Origin: Thermoproteota archaeon
GTDB lineage: Archaea; Thermoproteota; EX4484-205; JAAOZP01
DNA: 5,033 nt
Reading direction: 5' to 3'
NCBI GenBank assembly: GCA_026414125.1
Contig: JAOAJQ010000097.1
Location: 1-5,033, forward strand
Shown in pieces: positions 1 through 5,033 of the stretch. Positions within the stretch are counted from its first letter, which is position 1; the number at the start of each line of letters is the position of its first letter. The notes under the pieces are model-generated. The model searched no databases. It saw only the letters and a program-made list of their open reading frames with translations, and was not told where the DNA came from. The position numbers and the translations under genes were made by a program.

Positions 1-1119
1 GACCTAGACTTCCTATTTAATCCTCCTAAGGTTACTAGAAGGGCAAGAATACCTATGCTTACGCCAATCAGGGTTGAGTTGGAGGAGCCTATGGACATTG
101 CAGGAGAGCTTCTGAATCTTCTCTCAGACCCGAATATTAGGAGCAAGGAGGATGTTATCAGAACTTACGACCATGAGGTTAGGGGCTGCACAGTGGTTAA
201 GCCTCTTCACGGTGAGGAAGGTGGGCCGAGTGATGCTGCAGTGGTTAAGCCCCTTGCGGATTCTTGGATGGGAATCGTAATATCATGCGGGATAAACCCT
301 TTCTATCCTGACCCATACTGGATGGCTGCAGCCTCTATAGAGGAGGCGTTAAGGAATAATGTTGCCGTCGGTGGTAGGAGGGTGGCGATTCTAGATAACT
401 TCGTCTGGGGAAGCCCTGAGAACGAGGATAACATGGGTAGGCTGCTGAGGGCTGTTGAGGCTTGCTACGATTTCTCAAGAGCTTTAGACATGCCTTTCAT
501 CTCCGGTAAGGACAGTCTTTACAACGAGTCACCGCTAGGCCCAGTGAGGCCAACCCTATTGGTAACGGGCGTAGGAATAATTCCTGACATTCGGAACGTG
601 GTTACTTTAAGCCTTAAGAAGGAGGGGAACCCTGTTTACATTATCGGGTTAACCAGAGAGGAACTGAGGGGCTCAGCATACTTTAGGCTTAAAGGTGTTG
701 ACGGCGGAGATGTTCCCAAGCTGGATGCTAAGCTGTCTAAGAGCCTGGTCGACTCTCTAATCCGGGCGGTTGACGAGAAGCTCGTATTGTCATGCCATGA
801 CCTCTCAGAAGGCGGTTTAGGAGTGGCTGCGGCGGAGATGATCGTTGCCTCGAAAAACCTTGGCATGGAGCTAGATCTACGCAAGGTTCCTTCGAATACG
901 ACTAGGAGCGACTACGTTCTCTTCTCAGAGTCAACGTCAAGGTTCCTCGTTGAAGTTGATGGAGACAGGTGGAGAAGGTTTGAGGATCTTCTATCGGGAT
1001 TACCGTTCAGCAGGATTGGTCAAGTAGCCAGAGGCGTTGGGCTACGCATAATCGATCTAAACAGGGGGTTGAATGAAATAAGCGGGTCGGAAATCAAGAA
1101 AGCCTGGAGGGGTTACTGA
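1..1119 (+). CDS. purL: Phosphoribosylformylglycinamidine synthase subunit PurL, C-terminal part (5' end outside window)
   Basis: Synthetase subunit of FGAM synthase, which converts FGAR, ATP and ammonia (supplied by PurQ) to FGAM in cytoplasmic purine synthesis. The frame is open from base 1 without a stop, so the ATG at 55 is internal. The 372 visible residues are about the C-terminal half of a subunit usually 700-770 residues long. They cover the second AIR-synthase-like N domain (about residues 35-180 of the fragment) and its C domain (about 190-345). Family signatures seen are DPYWMAA and EALRNNVAVG, SGKDSLYNE (nt 502-528), HDLSEGGLG (nt 796-822) and LFSESTSRF (nt 919-945). All match the conserved PurL pattern, including the SGKDS and HDxSxGG segments. 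The stop TGA (1117-1119) lies one base before the purQ ATG, so the two form an operon and are probably translationally coupled. PurS is not visible. There is no sign of damage. The family call is firm; the start is unknown. Confidence 0.95.
   Translation, partial: DLDFLFNPPKVTRRARIPMLTPIRVELEEPMDIAGELLNLLSDPNIRSKEDVIRTYDHEVRGCTVVKPLHGEEGGPSDAAVVKPLADSWMGIVISCGINPFYPDPYWMAAASIEEALRNNVAVGGRRVAILDNFVWGSPENEDNMGRLLRAVEACYDFSRALDMPFISGKDSLYNESPLGPVRPTLLVTGVGIIPDIRNVVTLSLKKEGNPVYIIGLTREELRGSAYFRLKGVDGGDVPKLDAKLSKSLVDSLIRAVDEKLVLSCHDLSEGGLGVAAAEMIVASKNLGMELDLRKVPSNTTRSDYVLFSESTSRFLVEVDGDRWRRFEDLLSGLPFSRIGQVARGVGLRIIDLNRGLNEISGSEIKKAWRGY
1106..1110 (+). promoter_or_regulatory. Shine-Dalgarno site for purQ, inside the end of purL
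   Basis: GGAGG (continuing as GGAGGGG) lies 10 bases before the ATG at 1121 and within the last codons of purL. It is complementary to the CCUCC at the 3' end of archaeal 16S rRNA. It supports the 1121 start and reinitiation by ribosomes finishing purL. It is the only clear SD site seen in front of a recognised gene in this window. Confidence 0.7.
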
Positions 1120-1120
1120 A

Positions 1121-1930
1121 ATGAGCCTCAACGGGTTTAAAGCTTGCGTCCTTAGGACCGGCGGCACGAACTGCGACCTTGAAACACGTGTTGCTCTGGA
1201 AGAGGTGGGTGTTAAGACGGAAATAGTCCATATGAATCAGCTTGAGAAGAAAAGCCTTTTCAACTATCATCTGGTCGTTTTCCCAGGGGGATTCTCCTAC
1301 GGGGACTACGTGAGAGCTGGTGCAGTATGGGGTAAAAGGGTTCTTGCAAAGCATAGGATGGAGCTTGAGAGATTTATAGAGGAGGGTAGGCTTGTGCTCG
1401 GTATCTGTAACGGCTTCCAGGTTCTAGTTGAAGCCGGAATACTGCCGGGAGACGGAGTCAGCGAAACCCCGTCGGCAGCACTTGCGAACAATTCTTCAGC
1501 AAGGTATGAATGCAGATGGGTCTGGATAAGGGTTGAGAACAATGAGACCCCTTTTACTATGATGATGAAAAAGGGCGAAATTCTCAGAATACCTGTGGGG
1601 CATGCTGAAGGAAGATTTCTAACGCGTTCCGAAGAGGATTTGGAAGAGCTTAAGAAGAATAGACAGATTGTCTTCAGATACGTTCTTCCAAACGGGGATG
1701 ATGCTAACGGTCTATATCCGTTCAATCCTAATGGCTCAAAATACGATATCGCTGGGATTTGCAGCAAGAAGGGAAACGTCATGGGGATGATGCCACATCC
1801 GGAGAGAGCTTTCTTCGGATGGCAACTACCAGAGTGGGGTAGAGTTTTTCCTGAAAAAGGAGATGGGAGGAAGATTTTCGAAAGCATTGTTAAATACTTT
1901 AGAGAGAAACAGGATTTTTATACGCTATAG
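1121..1930 (+). CDS. purQ: Phosphoribosylformylglycinamidine synthase subunit PurQ (glutamine amidotransferase)
   Basis: Class I glutaminase subunit of FGAM synthase. It hydrolyses glutamine and passes ammonia to PurL. At 269 residues it is longer than the roughly 220-230 residues typical of bacterial PurQ. The N-terminus (VLRTGGTNCDLET, residues 10-22) and FPGGFSYGDYVRAG (54-67) are PurQ hallmarks. The nucleophile is Cys96 in GICNGFQVL (94-102). The other two triad residues are His226 and Glu228 in MPHPER (224-229). Between them lie the family segment CRWVWIRV (131-138) and the PVGHAEGRF loop (158-166). The added length is mainly in the region after residue 170 and in the tail after MPHPER (FFGWQLPEWGR), as in the amidotransferase part of large fused PurL enzymes. 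The start ATG is one base after the purL stop and has a good SD site. All catalytic residues are present, so the protein should be active. Confidence 0.96.
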   Translation: MSLNGFKACVLRTGGTNCDLETRVALEEVGVKTEIVHMNQLEKKSLFNYHLVVFPGGFSYGDYVRAGAVWGKRVLAKHRMELERFIEEGRLVLGICNGFQVLVEAGILPGDGVSETPSAALANNSSARYECRWVWIRVENNETPFTMMMKKGEILRIPVGHAEGRFLTRSEEDLEELKKNRQIVFRYVLPNGDDANGLYPFNPNGSKYDIAGICSKKGNVMGMMPHPERAFFGWQLPEWGRVFPEKGDGRKIFESIVKYFREKQDFYTL

Positions 1931-2055
1931 CTCGCATTATTTTACATAAAAATTTAACGTGTCTAAACGGGACAACTGCTGACTTAGTGGGAGTGTTGGA
2001 GAACTATGAGCAGTATGCAAGTTTGCGATTTAAAGTCTAAGCATTGAACAGGTAA

Positions 2056-2078
2056 CTCGAGCGTAGCTATGCTGCGAG
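2056..2078. repeat. Inverted repeat / hairpin in the purQ-downstream gap
   Basis: CTCG at 2056-2059 pairs with CGAG at 2075-2078. G2074 is a bulge. AGCGT at 2060-2064 then pairs with ATGCT at 2069-2073, with one G·U wobble, around a 4-nt loop AGCT. This gives 9 base pairs in 23 nt. It is enclosed by the outer 6-bp pair AAGCAT (2039-2044) and ATGCTT (2085-2090). The pairings are directly visible; a function is not shown. Confidence 0.5.
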
Positions 2079-2151
2079 AATAAGATGCTTCCTAATTGTT
2101 ATGCAATGATTTTGAAAAATATGATGACGGACAGATAGTGTTTCTCTAAAC

Positions 2152-2163
2152 TTTTTTTAAATA
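2152..2163 (+). promoter_or_regulatory. Box A / TATA promoter for the radical-SAM gene
   Basis: A T7 run leads into TTTAAATA (2156-2163), a good match to the archaeal TATA box. Archaeal initiation usually lies about 25-27 bp downstream of the TATA centre, which predicts a start near 2184-2187. That is at or just after the TTG at 2182 and before the TTG at 2203. The transcript would be leaderless or nearly so, which agrees with the lack of a Shine-Dalgarno site. The T-run could also act as a terminator for anything transcribed from the gap upstream. Confidence 0.5.
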
Positions 2164-2181
2164 AACCTTAAATCCTCCGTT

Positions 2182-2892
2182 TTGAAAACTGGCAATCGGA
2201 GCTTGATAATAAAGGGAATACAGAAGCTAAGCCTGATAGACTACCCGGGTAGGGTTGCGTGCACGCTATTTACATTTGGCTGCAATTTTCGTTGCCCGTA
2301 CTGCCATAACCCAGAGTTGGTTATAGATGATGGAACACCATTAATTCCTGAGAGAGACGTGCTTCGCTTCTTGGATGAGAGAAAAGGGTTTCTCAATGGG
2401 GTGTGCATAACAGGTGGAGAACCCTCTCTCCATGATGATCTTCCGGGTTTCATCAGGAGGGTTAAAGGCTTGGGGTATTCTGTTAAGCTTGATACTAATG
2501 GGACAAGCCCTGAAATGCTTAGGAGGCTTATAGGGGAAAGGCTTGTCGACTATATCGCTATGGATGTTAAAGCGCCCTTGGAAAAATACGAGAACGTAGT
2601 AAGAGTTAAGGTTGATGCCAGTAGGATTGCTGAGAGCGTTAAGATAGTTAAGGCTTTCCCAGAGCACGAGTTCAGGACAACAGTCGTCCCAGAGCTTCTT
2701 GTGAGAGAGGATATTTTAGCCATAGCTAGGTGGCTTAAAGGTGCAAGAAGATTTTTCATCCAGCAGTTTAAGCCGACTAAAACCCTTGATAAAACTTTTC
2801 TGGAAAAACAGGTTTACTTGACAGGTGAACTTGAAAAAATATGTAACGAGGTAAAAAGTTTCTTCGAAGTCTGTAAGATCAGGAATGTTTAG
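2182..2892 (+). CDS. Radical SAM activating enzyme, anaerobic ribonucleotide reductase-activating (NrdG2-like) / PFL-activase type
   Basis: A [4Fe-4S] enzyme that cleaves S-adenosylmethionine to install a glycyl radical on a partner enzyme. This subfamily is usually annotated as the activator of anaerobic ribonucleoside-triphosphate reductase. The 236-residue product has the cluster motif C34-x3-C38-x2-C41 in GCNFRCPYCHNPEL, preceded by the subfamily signature GIQKLSLIDYPG (12-23). The SAM-binding GGEP is at 78-81, and FKPTKTLD lies near the C-terminus. There is no extra ferredoxin domain. The frame contains no early ATG. The start is TTG, either 2182 or 2203; the latter gives MIIKGIQK, the usual N-terminus of the family. 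Neither has a well-placed SD site. The gene appears monocistronic, converging on the Trm112-like gene, and no glycyl-radical enzyme is in the window. The radical-SAM call is firm; the substrate is inferred from the family, so no gene symbol is given. Confidence 0.88.
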   Translation: MKTGNRSLIIKGIQKLSLIDYPGRVACTLFTFGCNFRCPYCHNPELVIDDGTPLIPERDVLRFLDERKGFLNGVCITGGEPSLHDDLPGFIRRVKGLGYSVKLDTNGTSPEMLRRLIGERLVDYIAMDVKAPLEKYENVVRVKVDASRIAESVKIVKAFPEHEFRTTVVPELLVREDILAIARWLKGARRFFIQQFKPTKTLDKTFLEKQVYLTGELEKICNEVKSFFEVCKIRNV

Positions 2893-2912
2893 CTAGATCG
2901 TATTGCACGCGG

Positions 2913-2925
2913 GCTTGTTTTTGTT
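2913..2925 (+). terminator. T-rich terminator candidate after the radical-SAM gene
   Basis: GCTTGTTTTTGTT, with T5 at 2918-2922, begins about 20 bases after the stop. Archaeal RNA polymerase commonly stops at U-tracts without needing a strong hairpin. The position between convergent genes suits a terminator, but the tract is short. Confidence 0.35.
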
Positions 2926-2933
2926 AAACTGGC

Positions 2934-2956
2934 AATAAAAGCCTTCTAACTGAAGG
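2934..2956 (-). terminator. Hairpin plus T-run, terminator candidate for the Trm112-like gene
   Basis: Read on the minus strand, CCTTC and GAAGG (2956-2952 and 2946-2942) form a 5-bp stem around a 5-nt loop. One base later comes TTTTATT (2940-2934). The layout is that of an intrinsic terminator and it lies about 40 bases past the stop of the minus-strand gene. The stem is short, so this is only moderately supported. Confidence 0.4.
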
Positions 2957-2993
2957 AACCTTAGCGAAATACTTGTCAAAGCTGTTTGTTTAA

Positions 2994-3395
2994 CTAATAT
3001 TCGCCTCTTGTTGCAAGGTTGAAAGGCTTTCCTTCTTCAAGTATGTTTTTAGGAATCTTTTCCGCATACTTCGTTAGGAAGGAAAGGTCTTCCTTTGATT
3101 CTCTTAATTCATCGGGAAGAAGTTGTGGGATCTCGTCAACGATTGGATACCACCTGTTACATTTACCGCATATTAGTACGCCGTTCAGTATCTCCTTTTT
3201 CATGCATTTATTACATGCCTCAGCGCTGAGGCCAGCGTCTTTGACGCGGGCTGCGTTTAAGCCACAGTAGAGTTCGCATATTACATTATCATACTTAAAC
3301 TCAATACTCCTCTCTTCTTCTTGAAAAACTATTAGTTTTAAGGGGAAATCCTTATCTATTGGGCAGGCAAGCAGGTCCATAAGCCTATACTTCAT
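2994..3395 (-). CDS. Trm112-like zinc-binding protein
   Basis: Trm112 proteins are small zinc-binding partners that stabilise and activate several SAM-dependent methyltransferases acting on tRNA, rRNA and release factors. The N-terminal MKYRLMDLLACPID and the C-terminal NGVLICGKCNRWYPIVDEIP followed by LLPDELR are the two halves of the Trm112 domain. Between them is an insertion (about residues 25-70), making 133 residues against roughly 60 in the short bacterial and haloarchaeal forms. Cysteines are at 11, 40, 44, 61, 64, 76 and 79. The pairs 61/64 and 76/79 are CxxC knuckles. The usual second Cys of the first CPxC is Asp14. The frame could start 7 codons upstream at a TTG (3416), but the ATG at 3395 gives the family N-terminus and sits the right distance from a box A-like element for a leaderless message. 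Its methyltransferase partner is not in the window. Confidence 0.85.
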   Translation of the reverse strand: MKYRLMDLLACPIDKDFPLKLIVFQEEERSIEFKYDNVICELYCGLNAARVKDAGLSAEACNKCMKKEILNGVLICGKCNRWYPIVDEIPQLLPDELRESKEDLSFLTKYAEKIPKNILEEGKPFNLATRGEY

Positions 3396-3414
3396 GGTCT
3401 CTAGGTTTCGGTTC

Positions 3415-3429
3415 AACGTTAAAAACGTT
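3415..3429. repeat. Dyad AACGTT-AAA-AACGTT between trm112 and trpS
   Basis: Two copies of the self-complementary hexamer AACGTT (3415-3420 and 3424-3429) flank AAA, giving a 15-bp element that is both a direct and an inverted repeat. On the minus strand its centre reads TTTTTAAC, which overlaps the proposed box A of the Trm112-like gene. A binding protein there would block that promoter and might also affect trpS. No regulator is identified. Confidence 0.45.
3417..3427 (-). promoter_or_regulatory. Weak box A-like promoter for the Trm112-like gene
   Basis: On the minus strand the segment reads CGTTTTTAACG. Its centre at about 3422 predicts a transcription start near 3396, almost exactly the ATG at 3395, so a leaderless message is likely. 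No SD site precedes that ATG. The match to the archaeal TATA consensus is only fair. Confidence 0.35.
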
Positions 3430-3451
3430 ACTTAAGCCTCTCTATTACAAG

Positions 3452-3460
3452 CTTTAAAAA
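3452..3460 (+). promoter_or_regulatory. Box A / TATA promoter for trpS
   Basis: CTTTAAAAA is a good archaeal TATA match. Its centre near 3456 predicts transcription starting at about 3481-3484, within a few bases of the trpS ATG at 3486. This supports a leaderless or nearly leaderless mRNA. Confidence 0.5.
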
Positions 3461-3466
3461 GTCCCA

Positions 3467-3480
3467 CGGAGCTTTCTCCG
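3467..3480. repeat. Inverted repeat just upstream of the trpS start
   Basis: CGGAG (3467-3471) and CTCCG (3476-3480) form a perfect 5-bp dyad around CTTT, ending 5 bases before the trpS ATG. It contains GGAG, which would be an SD site with a long 14-base spacing if the transcript starts upstream. With the predicted start near 3482 it would instead be promoter DNA. Confidence 0.45.
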
Positions 3481-3485
3481 ATGGA

Positions 3486-4634
3486 ATGGGGCAGCAAGGC
3501 GAGTTCAAGGTTACTCCATGGACCGTTGAAGGCCTGGTGGATTATGAGAAGCTTATGAGAGATTTTGGGACTGAACCACTTACTCCGCAGCTTAAAGACA
3601 GGTTTGTTAGGCTCGCTGGGGAAGACCATCTACTAATTAGACGGGGGATCTTCTTCTCCCATAGGGATCTAGATAGGGTTTTAGACGATTATGAGGCAGG
3701 GAGAGGCTTCTTCCTCTATACCGGCAGGGGTCCTAGCGGGCCCATGACATTGGGTCACATAATTCCCTTCTACTTCACTAAATGGCTTCAAGACAGGTTT
3801 AGGTGCAACGTTTACATCGAGTTGACTGACGATGAGAAGTTCCTAGAGGAAAGCAGGAATCTTACTATTGAGGATGTCAGGAAGTGGTCTTTTGAGAACG
3901 CGCTTGATATTGCTGCAGTAGGGTTTAACCCTGACAGGACTTTCATATTTCAAGATATGGAGTATGTGCGCAACATGTATCCTATGGTTCTGAAGATCGC
4001 TAAGAAGGTTAATTTCAGCTGGGTTCGAGCTGTTTTCGGCTTCGATATGAGTACGAACATAGGCATGATCTTCTACCCCGCTTTTCAAATATGTGTGACT
4101 TTCTTCGAGAAGAGGCGGTGTTTAATACCTGCTGCGATAGACCAAGACCCGTATTGGAGGATTCAGAGGGATATTGCCGAGAGCTTCGGCTACTATAAGA
4201 CTGCAGCTATTCACTGCAAGTTTCTCCCGCCTTTAACAGGTCCCTCGGGCAAGATGAGCGCCTCCCAGCCGGAGAGTGCCATCTACCTTAACGAGGATGA
4301 GAAGAGCATCCGGAGGAAGATATTTCAAGCTTTCTCGGGAGGACAACCAACAGTTGAGGAGCACAGAAGGCTTGGTGGAAACCCTGATGTAGATGTACCA
4401 TACCAGTGGCTCCATTTCTTCTTTGAGGAGGACGATGAGAAGCTCAGGAGGATCCGGGAGGAATATTCCTCGGGAAGGATGCTGAGCGGAGAGATAAAGG
4501 AGATACTGGTTGAGAAGGTTACGGGCTTTCTTGAAAAACATAATACTAGGCGTGAAGACGCTAGGGAAAAGCTTAGCCTGATGAAATATGAGGGTAGGCT
4601 TGCTAAAGAAATGTGGAGCAAGACTATAGAATAG
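3486..4634 (+). CDS. trpS: Tryptophanyl-tRNA synthetase, archaeal/eukaryal type
   Basis: Class Ic synthetase that charges tRNA-Trp with tryptophan, using ATP, in the cytoplasm. At 382 residues it is of normal length for an archaeal enzyme. The N-terminus FKVTPWTVEGLVDYEKL (7-23) and the RRGIFFSHRDLD segment (52-63) are typical of the archaeal/eukaryal branch. The HIGH-type signature is TLGH (88-91) within GRGPSGPMTLGHIIPF. TDDEKFL is at 114-120, AIDQDPYW at 217-224, and the KMSKS-type signature is KMSAS (256-260). FSGG and the EEHRRLGGNPDVDV segment follow, then the helical anticodon-binding region to the end. The ATG at 3486 gives the family N-terminus; an ATG at 3481 is out of frame. There is no SD site at normal spacing, which suggests leaderless translation. 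The gene is divergent from the Trm112-like gene and converges with the protease gene five bases downstream. All signatures are intact. Confidence 0.97.
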   Translation: MGQQGEFKVTPWTVEGLVDYEKLMRDFGTEPLTPQLKDRFVRLAGEDHLLIRRGIFFSHRDLDRVLDDYEAGRGFFLYTGRGPSGPMTLGHIIPFYFTKWLQDRFRCNVYIELTDDEKFLEESRNLTIEDVRKWSFENALDIAAVGFNPDRTFIFQDMEYVRNMYPMVLKIAKKVNFSWVRAVFGFDMSTNIGMIFYPAFQICVTFFEKRRCLIPAAIDQDPYWRIQRDIAESFGYYKTAAIHCKFLPPLTGPSGKMSASQPESAIYLNEDEKSIRRKIFQAFSGGQPTVEEHRRLGGNPDVDVPYQWLHFFFEEDDEKLRRIREEYSSGRMLSGEIKEILVEKVTGFLEKHNTRREDAREKLSLMKYEGRLAKEMWSKTIE

Positions 4635-4639
4635 CTACT

Positions 4640-5033
4640 CTAGGGCGGGGGTCTTTTTCCAAGAGTTACTGGGACGACCAGCTTCTGACCTTCTCTGATA
4701 ATCGTCAGGTTAACCGTCTTTCCCGGGTAAGTGTATTCAGCAAGTACCCTAGCGATGTCATCACTATTCTTCACGGGATGATCGTCTATAGAAATTATCA
4801 GGTCTCCGCCAACCTTTATCTCGGTTCCTAGAACAGTCACAGTCTTGGTTCCTCCTTTCAGACCAGCCTTATCCGAGGGGCCCTGGGGAATAACCTCTTG
4901 AATAAGCCAGCCGTACGTTATGTTCAAACCTGCTGTCTTCGCAATGTAGTAGTTCACGTTAATCCCTCTTAAACCAAGCCAAGGATGCATATCGTAGCCA
5001 CCTGTTTCCACCAGGTATGGCAGTACTCTCAAA
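4640..5033 (-). CDS. HtrA/Deg-like S1C serine protease, C-terminal PDZ part (5' end outside window)
   Basis: Deg/HtrA proteins are trypsin-fold proteases, often membrane-anchored, that degrade damaged proteins outside the membrane; their PDZ domain binds substrate C-termini. The frame is open to the right edge, so only the last 131 or so residues are seen and the His-Asp-Ser triad lies outside. The visible part starts at the linker (LPYLVETGGYDMHPWLGLRG) and runs through a PDZ domain. That domain has the carboxylate-binding WLGL, then VIPQGPSDKAGLKGG, then the strand VGGDLIISIDDHPV and the closing TVNLTIIREGQ. It ends LGKRPPP. A long glycine-rich TKTVTVLGTEIKVGGD loop and the PPP tail are features I associate with archaeal HtrA-like proteins. 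The stop lies five bases from the trpS stop. A PDZ protein without a protease domain is possible but less likely, given the linker. Confidence 0.82.
   Translation of the reverse strand, partial: LRVLPYLVETGGYDMHPWLGLRGINVNYYIAKTAGLNITYGWLIQEVIPQGPSDKAGLKGGTKTVTVLGTEIKVGGDLIISIDDHPVKNSDDIARVLAEYTYPGKTVNLTIIREGQKLVVPVTLGKRPPP

Larger units (their letters stand above)
1931..2181. other. 251-bp intergenic region with nested inverted repeats; possible small RNA
   Basis: No credible protein gene is visible on either strand. Just after purQ is a T-rich patch (ATTATTTTA, 1936-1944) that could end the purLQ transcript. A box A-like AAATTTAA at 1950-1957 would place a transcription start near 1980. 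Three possible stems follow: GACTT/AAGTC (1981-1985 with 2033-2037), AAGCAT/ATGCTT (2039-2044 with 2085-2090), and an inner hairpin at 2056-2078. A T-tract lies at 2152-2158. Together these would fit a short transcript of about 110-180 nt. The region is not GC-rich compared with the genes, unlike most structured RNAs of hyperthermophiles. No tRNA T-loop and no paired C/D boxes were found. The RNA reading is an inference; chance pairing in A/T-rich spacer is a real alternative. Confidence 0.35.

Noticed and set aside
55..57. ATG at 55 as the start of purL
   Set aside because: The frame is open to base 1 and the upstream residues continue PurL-like sequence. A 354-residue product would lack half of the enzyme.
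191..251. 13-bp direct repeat CAGTGGTTAAGCC (191-203 and 239-251) in purL
   Set aside because: Both copies encode VVKP within the normal PurL sequence. The spacing fits two conserved-domain strands that happen to share codons, and there is no sign of duplication or insertion.
1306..1887. 193-codon open frame on the minus strand opposite purQ
   Set aside because: It is wholly antisense to a clear purQ with intact catalytic residues, and the peptide is rich in Ser and Pro with no recognisable domain. It is a shadow of the codon use of purQ.
1987..2040. GTG-initiated 17-codon frame in the gap after purQ
   Set aside because: It is very short, has no SD site, and the open stretch extends back into the purQ end without a proper start. 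It is likely chance.
2121..2127. ATGATGA resembling a C box of an archaeal C/D box guide RNA
   Set aside because: No D or D' box (CTGA) follows on the same strand within about 60 bases, so a C/D RNA is not supported.
3019..3270. 83-codon open frame on the plus strand opposite the Trm112-like gene
   Set aside because: The minus strand carries a recognisable zinc protein. The plus-strand peptide is Ser/Phe/Leu-rich and has no family features.
4613..4831. 72-codon plus-strand frame overlapping the end of trpS
   Set aside because: It lies antisense to the PDZ domain of the protease gene and overlaps trpS; it shows no domain.

Overview
The window looks like a stretch of an archaeal chromosome, most likely from a thermophilic member of the Thermoproteota/TACK group. 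The grounds are the archaeal/eukaryal-type tryptophanyl-tRNA synthetase, a long Trm112-like zinc protein, an archaeal-style HtrA C-terminus ending in a PPP tail, heavy use of AGG/AGA for arginine, and T/A-rich box A-like elements about 25-30 bp upstream of starts that lack Shine-Dalgarno sites. The class or order cannot be fixed from this sequence alone.

Layout. Positions 1-1930 hold the end of purL and all of purQ on the + strand, separated by one base. They encode two subunits of FGAM synthase in de novo purine synthesis. A 251-bp gap (1931-2181) follows, with no convincing protein gene but with nested inverted repeats, an upstream box A-like element and a T-tract, so it may carry a small RNA. 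A radical-SAM activating enzyme of the anaerobic ribonucleotide reductase / PFL activase type lies at 2182-2892 (+). It converges on a Trm112-like zinc protein at 2994-3395 (-). Trm112 is divergent from trpS at 3486-4634 (+); the 90-bp region between them contains both putative promoters and two short dyads. trpS converges with the 3' end of an HtrA-like serine protease (PDZ portion only, 4640-5033, -) across a 5-bp gap.

The genes are housekeeping functions: purine synthesis, radical-enzyme activation, translation factors and protein quality control. No mobile element, CRISPR array, rRNA or tRNA was seen. No previously undescribed multi-gene system is evident. The least explained pieces are the possible structured RNA in the 251-bp gap, the repeated AACGTT dyad between trm112 and trpS, and the unusual cysteine pattern of the Trm112-like protein.
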